A DNA stretch of 45,755 nucleotides from Phallusia fumigata (lineage: Eukaryota; Chordata; Ascidiacea; Phlebobranchia; Ascidiidae). How positions within the stretch are numbered: the stretch's first letter is position 1; every line of letters starts with the position of its first letter. A program made the translations under genes and the position numbers. The stretch spans positions 1 through 45,755 of the forward strand of contig QXVZ01008357.1 in assembly GCA_008931825.1 (NCBI GenBank), in the 5' to 3' direction. Below the pieces are notes generated by a model. It worked only from the letters and a program-made list of their open reading frames with translations, was not told the origin of the DNA and did no database searches. Positions 23,359 to 33,752 of this stretch are shown piece after piece.

Positions 23359-24660
23359 TTATTCGTCCACGATCACAAGCCCACCAAGGCTAGGTACGCT
23401 TAATATTTCCCTTGACCTGGACCTATCCTGAAGTTTTTCGTTTTTATCATCGAAGTCGGTTGCCCGTTGAAAGGAGTTAATTGCTTTCGACAGCACTTCC
23501 ACCGACTCACCGTGGCGCGACAGCTTGGTGTATGCAATGCCAAGGTTGTGGGAAGTTTCCGAACCAGTTTCTGTGATAAACCTCTTCCTTGCATACAAAA
23601 GAAAAATCTCTAGGCTATTCAACGCGTCTATCATTAACCTTATGAGACTATCACGTATGTCTATTCTGAATGCGATTCGCGGAATGTTTTTAAAGAGAAA
23701 GCACAGCCTCGACACATTACCGCCTTAGGAAAAGCTTGTTTTCAGCCGTTCGAAGAACTAACATGCAAAATGTTTCGTCCAAGCTTTGAACCAAAATCTT
23801 GGACCCTGACTGCTTGATACAGGTCCCCGCCGCCATAAATGACTGCTCCATTTTCTGTTTGTCAAAACGTTGTATGATTAACATATGTACGCATTTTTGC
23901 TGCCAAACACTTATACTTCACATACACATTCTATTTAAATCCGTCTGCCAAGATATCATATCAGTCTTTAAGTTTCTCTGATTTTGTACTGTTTGCGAAC
24001 GTTCTGGGGCGTTAGGTATTGTTGTTTGTGACAATTAGGAGCATGTTGATTGTAACGCAAGAAGTAAATTCAATCATAATGTTTTGGTTGTTTATATAAC
24101 TAGGATTACATATATAGTTAGTATAGAATAAGATTAATAACCTATAACTTTAAGTTTACTTTCCGTTCTTTTTTTCGTTTTTCTCTGAAAGTGTGAAATA
24201 ACCCAATGGTAAAAATATACCAAAGAGCCAGGACATGATTAAAAAAGATGGAAAATTGTGCGTCAAAATACAACAATTGTGTGACACATTACCTTTGGCC
24301 TTAGCTATGCCACTAGACGTTACAGCCTCTGCAAGAAAATATGTAACTAAGAGGGTGTGTGTGATTCGTTTTGCGTTTACTTTCGGACTATCAATGAAAC
24401 GTTTTGTTCCTTTTTAAAGTCGGAAACTGTTGTTAATTTTCGGCAAACCTTAAACAAATGCACATAAATATTAAGCCGCTGGAGGTCGCTGTGTACCAAT
24501 GATATGTGGAGCGTTAAGTCTCAACCCCTACATTTTTTTTCTCGGATGATGGGGTATTTGGGTGTCAGTAAATAATTTTGTACATTGTGACAATATTATA
24601 TTAACAAACATGTGATGTCAGAAAACATACCTCGTTTCACGTTCACAATCGCACTTTTAA
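23359..24660 (-). pseudogene. Decayed, non-processed B-family pseudogene
   Basis: The minus strand keeps the end of the terminal B exon (HNLGIAYTKLSRHGE, then PSLGGLVIVDE, stop at 23359). It has an internal deletion that removes the stretch after LLYA, and most of the N-terminal half of the exon is gone (junction near 23735-23790). Upstream mini-exons remain in order. There is a damaged WQTD exon near 23935-23985. A Lys-rich exon at 24184-24160 is two bases shorter than in B3 and B4, a frameshift. The exon at 24328-24293 is intact at 36 nt. A degenerate Asp-Glu-Tyr exon lies near 24575-24541, and an exon near 24659-24631 has lost its AG acceptor. Introns are retained, so this is not a retrocopy. 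No A partner is seen to its right. Confidence 0.8.
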
Positions 24661-25050
24661 CACACAAAAAATACACCTAAACTAGATTGACTTTAGGTAA
24701 TCGTTGTTGTAGACAGTTATTTGGTAGTATTATAGCAGATAAATCATAAAATGAACAAAGAGCCTAATATTAGGTGCCAAACCATCACAAAACATGCGTT
24801 TTTTCGCAAATATTTTGTTTTGTTTCCTGACTAACTTTAAAAAACCCAGAGAATGAATTATTTTTTACTCATTTTGTCACGTTAAAAAGAATTGTTGGTA
24901 ATGTTAAAGTTAAATTCCAAAATTATTAAAAATCGCGTAAATGGTTCAAAAGTACAACACGTTGAAGTTGAGCAAGTTTTGCTTTATTCGCTGCGGTCAA
25001 TCAAAGCTGTGTTGGTCGGGTTACTATTCACGCAAACAAGTCAGTCATTA
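24661..25050. other. Intergenic; no gene or promoter relic recognised
   Basis: Lies where the first B exon and a partner A gene would be expected next to the pseudogene. I found neither a B start exon (M-D-R...N-H-F) nor any A exon. Confidence 0.4.
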
Positions 25051-25480
25051 GATTAGTTGGCTTCGGGCGGAAATAATTCCGATTTCCTTCGCTACGGCTG
25101 TTAATTTAGTAATTGGTTTATTAGGGGTTGTAACCATTCACGTGCATTCCACCTTCGTTCCTGTTGCGCAAACAAGCCATGGAATATTCGACTATGAGTC
25201 AACGAAAGACGTTTAATTGACTTAGGGGTGAATAAATGCTTTTGCCTTTACTGCAGATGTTAAAATGCCGCGCAGTTTATGTTTCGTTGTTACTGTTTAC
25301 GGGCATTCCACGTTCGTTCGCAGACAGATTATGGGATATATATACTTGACTTTGGGTTCAACAAATTTCCGATTACCTTCGCTGCAAATGTATGGAGGCA
25401 CACAAATTACCTTCCTCCGAACAGTTACGCGATGTTTGGGAAGATAGACGTGAGGAGTAAAACAGTTTGGCGAGTTTTAA
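25051..25480. repeat. Interspersed repeat (family R3)
   Basis: Contains TTCCGATTTCCTTCGCTACG, GTGCATTCCACCTTCGTTCC, TGTTGCGCAAACAAGCCATG and ATGTATGGAGGCACACAAAT. Parts of it recur within the block itself (25250-25480) and at 12131-12430, 13090-13280 and 26040-26370. Confidence 0.6.
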
Positions 25481-25928
25481 AACAACTAAGTACAGACAAA
25501 TTATACCATACGAAGTATTGTAGTGCCGAAATTACAACAACGTTTTAAAACACGATGTTTTTATTACACTAGGACACCGCGGCATCACAAGTTACGATAC
25601 ATTTATCTACATTAAGCCTAAATGTCGTTACCATAAAAAACACCAAATGCATAGCATAGCTAAACGTAATTCACATACCCTAGGAAATGGTTCTGCTGAT
25701 CAAACTTGTTAACCACTAAACAAAAAGCAAGCATTTACCACTATCTTGCGTCTGTGGTATGTGCGAAAAAGCTATATATGTTCTGCATAAAAACATAAAT
25801 TAATTATGCTAGCAAATGCATTTCCACATGTTATTGGGTTAGTTTTATGAAACCGTATATAAGTGTCGTGTTTTCCAACAAGTTTAAGGTTAAATGTGTC
25901 CCTAATGTAAGCTTATTTATAGCATTCC

Positions 25929-25997
25929 TAATTGGTTTGCTGCAGCTGTTCATAACGCTAATAAAAAACATTTTAAACAGCTGCAGCAAACTAATTA
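25929..25997. repeat. Near-perfect 22-bp inverted repeat (hairpin)
   Basis: The arm 25929-25950 pairs with 25976-25997 over 22 positions, with one G-U pair and no mismatch. The core is GTTTGCTGCAGCTGTT. The loop is 25 nt and pairing stops abruptly on both sides. Size resembles a small RNA precursor or the inverted ends of a tiny mobile element. No direct evidence for either. Confidence 0.7.
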
Positions 25998-26039
25998 AAG
26001 TGCTGCGCAGTTAGTACTGTGCCTATATTAACTAATTAC

Positions 26040-26370
26040 CGGCATTATACGTTCCTTAGGGGTGCGCAAACAAAGAAACTATTTTGACGACCTTCTATAC
26101 AAATGCAGTGGGGCACGCAAATTAATTTCTGCAAATACGTTATGGGATCTGGAATGCTCGACTATGGGGGCAAACTAACGCACCTGCAAAGTCCCCTATT
26201 GAATATCATTTAGATCGAGTTTCAAATAGTTCTGTTTTTTTTCAAATAGTTAGGCATTACCCTATGGTGGGCCTATTGACTGTTGACGTGCATTCTACAT
26301 TTCTACTCCAGCTAGGTGACAATGTCAATTGTGGACTTTTCAACTTTTGCATCAAAAACTTTTTGAAAAC
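26040..26370. repeat. Interspersed repeat (family R3), further copy
   Basis: Shares TTGACGTGCATTCTACATTT, GGTGACAATGTCAATTGTGG and CTTTTCAACTTTTGCATC-like blocks with 12190-12280 and 25130-25200. A GCAGTGGGGCACGCAAATTA block matches the GGAGGCACACAAAT part of the other copies. Confidence 0.5.
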
Positions 26371-26664
26371 AACCTGAACATTGATTGAAGTTGAACGCTT
26401 TAATTAATCGAAGGACAGCGGGAAAGAATTGAAGATTTTTCCAATTGATTTGAAACGTTTAGCTTAATGTAAAATTACCCAAGGCTTGCGGTGCAGTTGG
26501 ACAAAGGGGGAGTCAGATTTGGCATTTGTTCAATTTAAACTCTTAAGATAAGCCAAAGACCCCTAACGGTAAGTTAAAGAAACGTCCTGTTGTTTGCTGC
26601 AAACGGGGGTTCTGGTTTACTGTGTCGCGTTTACATGCGACTAAACTTGTGACTAAACCCTATG

Positions 26665-26840
26665 GTATTTTTTTTTAAACGGGGTTCGAACCCGGAAAGG
26701 TCCCGAGAACTAATCCCGATCAGGCTTTTTTATGTCTGTATATGGGTCGAGCGGGTCAGACCATTCGACCAAGTGCTCGCCCACCCTATGTTAGCAGTTT
26801 CTAACCAACAAGAGTCATTGTCGCCACCTAGCGCTGGAAA
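26665..26840 (-). repeat. tRNA-derived SINE (family 1), best copy
   Basis: A T-run at about 26668-26676 (poly-A on the minus strand) precedes GGGGTTCGAACCCGG, a full tRNA B-box. On the minus strand an A-box-like region GAGCACTTGGTCGAATGG lies upstream at the expected side, with CTCGGGACC and GATCGGGATTAGTTCTCGGG between. It ends near CGCCACCTAGCG. Related fragments lie at 12866, 14128 and possibly 39957. Confidence 0.75.
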
Positions 26841-27083
26841 CATTGGAACTGTTAAAATTTTTGTACTTGATTTATTAAACAAGTGATAAATTTCAAAGTA
26901 CTGTACATTCACCATATCATTTTACAACGGGAAAAAATAAACATGGGATTGAAAAACTTAAACCTGGGATTTTTTTATGTCCGAAATCACAACCCCAAAA
27001 CATATAAAAAAACAACAAGCATACATACAGAAACGATAATCATTTACAATATTTATACATACGAACAACATAGTGAAACTATA

Positions 27084-28971
27084 TTATTCATCTACGATCA
27101 CAAGTCCACCAAGGCTAGGTATGCGTAACATTTCCCTTGACCTGGACATATCCTGAAGTTTTTCGTTTTCGTCATCGAAGTCGATCGCCTGTTGAAATGT
27201 GTTGATTGCCTGAGTCAGCACTTCCACCGCCTCACCGTGGCGCGACAGCTTGGTGTACGCGATGCCAAGGTTGTGGGAAAAGTTTCCGAACCACTTTCTC
27301 TGATAAACCTCTTCCTTGTACGTCTCCCGCATAAATTTCAACGCTCTTTCAAGCGTTCTTGCCCTCTCGTGGTCGTCATCAGAATACAGCAGAAGAATCT
27401 CAAGGCTGTGGAACGTGGCTATCTTTAACCTTATGAGACTATCACGTATGTCTATTCTGAATGCGATTTGCTGAATGTTTTCAAAGAGAGGACGCACAGC
27501 CTCGACACAGTACCGCCTTAGAAAGGGCCTAGCTTGCTTTGTGTTTTCTGACACATTACCAGCAGCCGTTCGAAGAACTTGCATGCAGTTAAACTTCTCA
27601 ACACCATTGTTAAAGGTGATATTGTTCAAATCAGCCATTTTAGCAGCAATTAGGCAGAGCATAATAGCGTCAAAATCCTTGTTTTGGTCTGCGTACTTTT
27701 GGGCAAGTGATAACACACTAAGAAAAGTTTCGCCAAAGCTTCGAACCAAAGTCAGTATTTTTTCAAAAACCTCATTTGCCTGGACTTTGTGGTTCGTTAG
27801 CATCAGACTCAGGCAGTAGCGCATTAACAATCCGATTTCCTTTTGAGACGAATCGTAACAATTTACCCAATCATGGACCCCGAATGCTTGATACAGGTCC
27901 CCGCTGCCACGTAGGGCTGCTACACTTTCTGTAGGTCAAAATATGTGTAACGTTAAATAATTAACGTTTGTAAGCCTTGTCGCTGCCGAAAAACTTACCC
28001 TCATATTCAAGCATCCGATTTAAATCAGTCTGCCAAGATATCTGTCTTTGAGTTTCTCCTGAAAAACAAAGATGATGATGTCTGGCAGATTTTGGTGTTG
28101 TTTGCGAAGGTTTCTGGGCTGTTAGCATTGTTGGTTGTATCATTTAGAAGCATGTGGACTGTTGCGTAACGAATCATTACTAAATCATCACCCATTTAAA
28201 CCGACCCGATTTTGTCTTAGCGATTTATTTAGTAGGCCAATTTTTCAGTGAAGATTAGAGGAGTTATTAATGCTTCGCTGTACTTATTTTTAGTTTTAAT
28301 CGATAGTAACTCTGCTTATATGTATAGTTATCATAAAATAAAGTTGATAACCTATATTATGGAGTTTACCTTCCGATTTCTTCTTTTCTTTTTTCTCTGT
28401 AAACATAAAATTAATCTAAGGTTAAATAAACCCCAGGAGCAGAACACTAATCGAAGTAACATTTCAAATTTTTTTCACAAAAGTGCAACACATTACCTTT
28501 GTCCTTAGCTGTGCTACTCGAGGTTTCAGCTTCTGCGAAGAAAAAATAATGTATGCAACAAATAAACAGGATTTTTTAACTTATTTGCTTTTATTTCAGG
28601 TTGGAGAAACTAAGCCAGTCTCGATAATTTACTTTTTGTTTACAGTCTTGTTCATGAAATGAAATTTGTAAAGAAAAAATGATAGCGGGGCTACAGAAAA
28701 CTTTTGGTCGTTTACCTTCCTCTTCTTTTTCTTCCTTGTTTTCTAAATTGTTGGGGTAAAAATAATCGTCTGTAAATAAAAAAATCATATAAGTATAAAC
28801 TACCAATACGTCTTGATGATGATTATGTGTTGTCAGACATACCTCCTTTTATGTTGAGAACCACACTTTTCCTGTAAATACACAACACTTTTCGCGTGGT
28901 CGACTTCATGTCTAAACCAAATATGTTTCTTACCCGTTGACGTTGAAGTGATTGATGACCAAACGGTCCAT
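27084..28971 (-). CDS. B3: TPR-like family protein, B subfamily
   Basis: Seven minus-strand exons: 28971-28934 (ATG), 28871-28843, 28769-28716, 28532-28497, 28396-28370, 28058-27999 and 27928-27084 (stop). The total is 1089 nt, 362 residues. Exons 1-2 encode an alternating beta-like N-terminus (INHFNVNG, KSVVLNIKG). Exons 3-5 are highly charged (ENKEEKEEE, then a Lys-rich KKEKKK). Exon 6 holds ISWQTDLNRMLEYE, the counterpart of the W-K-T exon in B1. The last exon is the helical domain with YCLSLMLTNHK, HNLGIAYTKLSRHGEAVEVL and the tail PSLGGLVIVDE. All exons after the second are phase 1-1. The ATG is supported by an equivalent exon of the same length in B4. A TTTATT at 26871-26876 may serve as the reverse-strand polyadenylation signal. 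Function unknown. Confidence 0.85.
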
Positions 28972-29406
28972 TGCTAAACTAGATCACAAGCGACGTTCGT
29001 CGGCGGTTTAGGAAGTTAGTTCGGTAAGATAACACTTGTGCGTCTCGTGCTATATTGAAAGACTTAAATTGTTGTTGTTAACTGAAATCTTAAATGTTAC
29101 GTTGTTGAAAAAAAGTTAAAAAATGTCTATTCAAATATGTCTTGAATTAACGTAACGTTTGTGGTGGTAAAGCCATTATCGCAAAGCAGATAAACCTAGC
29201 AGCAGTCATAAAACATCTCCTGTAGCCGATCGACTGAACCTACCTAAATGAACGCGATAAAGGTTCTGTTTCCCTGAGCGCCTTAACGCCAGAAAAAGGC
29301 TGTCCCGAAACTGTCCGCAAACTCCTCAACAAAACTTCGTTGGTATGAATTACAGTCTGCATATTCTGCTCTGTTAGTAGAGGGTAGCACGACTTAACAC
29401 AACGCA
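28972..29406. promoter_or_regulatory. Shared head-to-head promoter interval, B3/A3
   Basis: 435 bases between the two start codons. The B-proximal part (ACTAGATCAC...GACGTTCGTC) and the A-proximal part (GGTATGAATTACAGTCT) both have counterparts in the B4/A4 interval, so the promoter was duplicated with the gene pair. No TATA box was recognised near either start. Confidence 0.6.
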
Positions 29407-31620
29407 ATGGAGCATCGAGGTAAAAATTAAAAATAAATCTGGACAAGATGAACAGTAAATAACTTTTTACAACAACATTAAATAAGAAAGGCAATACATT
29501 ACAGATGTAACAGTATCCGGCAGGAGACAACAAACCAATGAAGAAAGTGAAGACAGTTCATATGAAGCAGAAGGGTCGGAAAACGAGGTTTCAGAGAGTC
29601 TGATCTTCGGTAAGTTAGCAGTGACGACTACTAGCTAAATTTATGAGGGAGGTGCTGGGCGTGCCAGCTGGAAGCTGAATAATAATTTAATTTTTACCTT
29701 TGTACCGGTCGTTTAATGTAAAACACAGTTTTATTGCATAATATTGCAACACTTAACGCTTATTGCACAAGTATTGCAACATCTATTGCCTTAGCATGAG
29801 CTAATGTTGTATTTCCGTAAACACATTAGGTCATTGTAATGTTGGCCCAGTTATCTGATGTGGGAACATTTTTCATCTTTGTATTTTTAAAGTCTTGCTG
29901 AAACGTTTTATCGGCAAAGTGACAAATCACATCCGGCGAGGGCTATTTGGGGACCCACTAATGTAAACACCAGAACAATTCATATCCGTTCAACGGTGGA
30001 AAATACATAGAAATGCTGGGGACAGCCTAAAATGATAAAATAAGCTAAAATACTATTGCCTGTAAAAAAAAGGTATTATGTTGCAATAACGCTAGAAGAA
30101 GTGTATTTTTGGTCATAAAATATGATGTATTGTAATCTATATGAAGTTGGGAGTTGAGAATTGACTGAGAGATGCTTTTGTTGTTGATTCACCGATACGT
30201 CGTTGTTTACTCAGATTAAACTCAAACTAGTGACAACTCTCATGACGTCGTTTGTAGCCAGCTATTTTAAGAGTTGTAACAATGAGTAACAGTCAACATT
30301 CAGGATCTGAGGAAGGTTCAGTTGATGGAATTTCCTTCCCGAAGAATATTCATTTATTGCCCAACGAGCACTTGGCCCCGCACCTTTAAAAATGTGGTAC
30401 ACGGTTTTAGGCACAACAGGCACAAGTATCAATAAAGGAATAAGGACATTTATAGACTCATGATATTGAATGTTATCGATAATATCAAGTAAAAAATGTG
30501 GATGGTGCAGTTCCACAATACCTATGTTAGGTGTAGAGGTTAAATCAGTTTTGCAAAAACTTGCTGATGGATTGTTCCATGTTACTTAACTGATAACAAT
30601 ATTGTGTCTGTTTAGAAACGACCAATCCCAACCAAGCCACAAGGTTTGATCTTAAGCAAGTTTTCTTGTGGAAAGGTTGGTTATTTCGAAAAGTATTTTT
30701 TTACATTTGGAGACCTTAAGTTTATAAACTAGTCGTTGAACTGAAAAGTCTGAAATAGGCTACAGTGCAGGTGGGTTTAGAAATAGACTTTAATAAAATA
30801 TTAAACTACAGATCTTTCTCCGACATATTTTGCAAATGGTCAATTCTGGGAAGCTTTCGGTGTACTGGATGGAAGATACAAAATGGATGCAGAGTCTAGA
30901 AGTGCACCGTTTCTCCTTGACTACTGCGCCAGTCTGATGATCACTAACCGTGATTATGCTCCTATAAAAAACCAACTGAAATTATTATTAATCAGGATAA
31001 ACCCAACAAGCGCAGCAGTTTTTTGGTTGGCCAAAAAACTCACAAAACTTGACAGACCGTTTGCGTCTTTAATCATGTTTGAGATATGCTACGAAATGTT
31101 TTTTGACGTAAGTAAACCGATCCAGGCGAGTACTTTACTCGAAGATTGTATATCGGGAATGAAATATCCTGTCTCGAAAATGGTAAAAAAAGAGGAAAAT
31201 TTGGACTTATTTGTCCGTCGTAACATTCTCCCGAAAATGTATGCAATGAAACAAACCCTAGCAGAGATTGATGGCATCAACCAACAATATAAATGTGTTA
31301 AAACTGCATGGGTTACTCACGGCATTGAAATCTGCGAGTCAAACGATAAAGATCGCATTAAACTCATTTCGGAAACTATGGATTACATGCGAGAAACACT
31401 TGGGGAGCAAGTGTTTAAGCATCAAATTTTTGGTACGCTTTGCCTAAATGTCGGTTCAATACATAGGCGTCTGGGTTTAACACAAGAAGCTGCAAAATAT
31501 TATAAAGAGGCAATTGATTGCTTTAATTCAGCAAGCGATTTCGAAACTGATGACTCAAAAAGAAATCACCTTAAAAATGCAAAAGAGGCTTTAACTAGGG
31601 TGGAGGGGTTGCAAATTTAA
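29407..31620 (+). CDS. A3: TPR-like family protein, A subfamily
   Basis: Four exons: 29407-29419 (13 nt, M-E-H-R-G-phase 1), 29505-29609, 30616-30675 and 30812-31620. The total is 987 nt, 328 residues; all introns are phase 1. Exon 2 encodes an acidic, Ser/Glu-rich tail (NEESEDSSYEAEGSENE). Exon 3 encodes the conserved helix RFDLKQVFLWK. The last exon starts D-L-S-P-T-Y-F-A-N-G-Q-F-W and has LDYCASLMITNRDYAPIK, a conserved middle, and a TPR-like hairpin (LCLNVGSIHRRLGLTQEAAK). It lacks the EEEIGIGF end of A1 and A2. The long intron 2 (about 1 kb) was not resolved further and could hold optional exons. AATAAA lies at 31744-31749. Confidence 0.85.
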
Positions 31621-33060
31621 ATCGATTGAACTTTTTTCTGTTTTGTATCTGATTGTTTGTAGTGCTTCGCTTGTAATGTTTTTTTGATTTCCATTGATTT
31701 TCGAATGCCAAATACTGCTTTTGTACTACTTATTTGTTAAGCAAATAAAAGCAAATATAGCTGCTGTCAGTGTTTATAGCAGTTAAGTTTTGAAAGCCCC
31801 GTATGAGTCATGTATTTTAAAAAAATGTTGGGACTTTGGATCTTTATATACTTCGCGCAGATGTTCGATTGGGCAAAGTTAGCCATTCGGAATTTCGAAT
31901 TAATAATGTTGAACTAGTTGCGTTAGGTCGTTATGGCAGCTGAAGGTTAAATAGCACAAACTTTCTGAATGTTAAATAGTGGGTCGTTGGTCAACAGTGA
32001 GGGACACAACAGCTCTAGTGGACATGTACGTATATAGGCAGGAATTTACATGGTACATGCAATTGCTGTTGGTACATTTGTTTTGCGTCTGATTGCTTCC
32101 TAGTTGCAAAACGGTAGTTTAACAAAACGAAGTTTTGATGATGCCAAATGCAATTGCTGGTTCGAAAAGTTGTCAACAATGTTTGTTATCAGGCCTGTTG
32201 CCATTGGTGGATGTGACTGTGACAACATTGGTTAAATAGAAATTACGCGATCTGACCCCTTAGGCTAAATAACACTGAAAGTAGACCAACCAAACAGTAA
32301 GAGCATTTTTAAGATTTATTATAGAATATATTCAGCTAACATACATTTAATATAACAAATACACCAAAGAAAAATACACCACACAAAAACTTACTTTGCA
32401 GCACGAGCGTCAACTGTGTGCAGGGTCTGGCTTATCTGGTAAGAGCGTCTAGATTTAAGAAACGCGATAATTTAGAGTGAGGAGCTGATTTGCTATTTTA
32501 ACCCGGGGCGAGGTTGTGTCGCCCCGAAACAAAAAAAATGATTACTTAAAACAAAAGGGTCCAAGAAAAAGGTTTTACGGTGGCTACGTATTCAAGACGT
32601 GATTATTTTAGAAGGAAGATAAAACTGTAATTGTCTGAAGCCGTTTAACATAAAAGAAGTCAAAAAATATCGGAAGTGAGGACGCCGCGTACAAAATATA
32701 AAATAAACAAAATGCTACACGCGTTGCTACAACTGAAATCGTGCTACTATCATGTTGATGTAACAAAGGACAGGTTTGTAAACTGAATTAACACGAAACT
32801 GTATAAACACGAAAAAAGTGTATTTTAGGATGAAACCTTTGTGCAGACCAAGCTGAGATAAACAGCGTTTTTCACTTTATCTTCTCATCGTCAATAGTAA
32901 CGCAGAAATACAGAACAAAGTGAGAATTTTCGTAAATTGCTTTTCTAAATGTCAAAATTATCCCAATTGAGAGTATCTTCGAGCATTTATACAAAAGCGA
33001 TAGTCTATCACTTATCTTCGAGCATTTATAACAAAAGCGATAGTCTATCACACAGCACCA
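31621..33060. other. 3' flank of A3; duplicated flank, no gene
   Basis: The segment around 31980 (GGGTCGTTGGTCAACAGTGA) has a counterpart near 38236 behind A4, so part of this flank belongs to the duplicated pair unit. A 39-base stretch (CTTCGAGCATTTATA...GCGATAGTCTATCAC) is repeated in tandem at about 32972-33050. A TCATCGTCAATAGTAACGCA segment near 32885 matches the B 3' flank at 33345. Confidence 0.5.
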
Positions 33061-33074
33061 AAACACATAAACAA

Positions 33075-33133
33075 CATGGTAGATGAAACCATATTAGTCA
33101 TCTACGATCACAAGCCCTCCGAGGCTAGGTACG
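33075..33133 (-). pseudogene. B-gene C-terminal fragment abutting an N
   Basis: About 58 bases are identical to the end of B4 (33735-33792), covering the stop codon and the codons for the SLGGLVIVDD tail. The match stops exactly at the N at 33134. Beyond it the sequence continues as the usual B 3' flank. This is either a truncated gene copy or the visible edge of a copy lost in assembly. Confidence 0.7.
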
Positions 33134-33134
33134 N

Positions 33135-33752
33135 GTTAAAAATCTATTAGGTTAGGACAATATCAAAGAATCTGCCTGCTAATAATTTCGTTTTGATACC
33201 ATTTTAGTTCCAAATGAGCGGCCTTTGTTGGGTGAAGTGGTGTTGTTGCATCTGATTCAAAAGGACAAAAGACAAATTCCACTGAAAAGACAAAATAGTG
33301 CATGCCAAACGGAAACGCAACAATAATTTTACTGTTTAGCTTATCATCGTCAATGGTAACGCAGAAATACAGAACAAAGAATTTTTTTTGTAAATTACAA
33401 CCATTGTTCTTCAAATTTTTTAAATAATCTCCATGAGAACTGAGGACCCTTGTTAAGAATTATCCGTTAAGATGGGAAGTTGTGGTCAATGCGTGCGCCA
33501 CCTTATGACATGTTAGAAAACAAAGTTTTAGAAGTGCAGATTTTGCGTGTTAACTTTTTAAAGGTGTAGAAGAGATAGAACGATGCGTAAATAACATATT
33601 TTTCATTGTTATCTTAAAATCGAGAAAACTTAAAAATGTTTTTTTTTAGGTCCCAAATCATAACTCCAATTATTAACAATGAAACAACAAACACACATAC
33701 AGAAACGATAATATATCATTTACACTGAAACAAAATGGTAGATGAAACCATA
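33135..33752. repeat. Duplicated 3' flank of a B gene, copy 2
   Basis: Matches 22740-23358 throughout, for example CCAAATGAGCGGCCTTTGTT, GTCAATGCGTGCGCCAC and AAGGTGTAGAAGAGATAGAA. Non-coding. Confidence 0.75.

Noticed and set aside
28591-28806. Separate small gene on the minus strand
   Set aside because: It is the readthrough of B3 exon 3 (28716-28769) into its introns.
32964-33050. Short tandem duplication as a CRISPR-like array
   Set aside because: Only two copies, no spacers, and the surroundings are eukaryotic.
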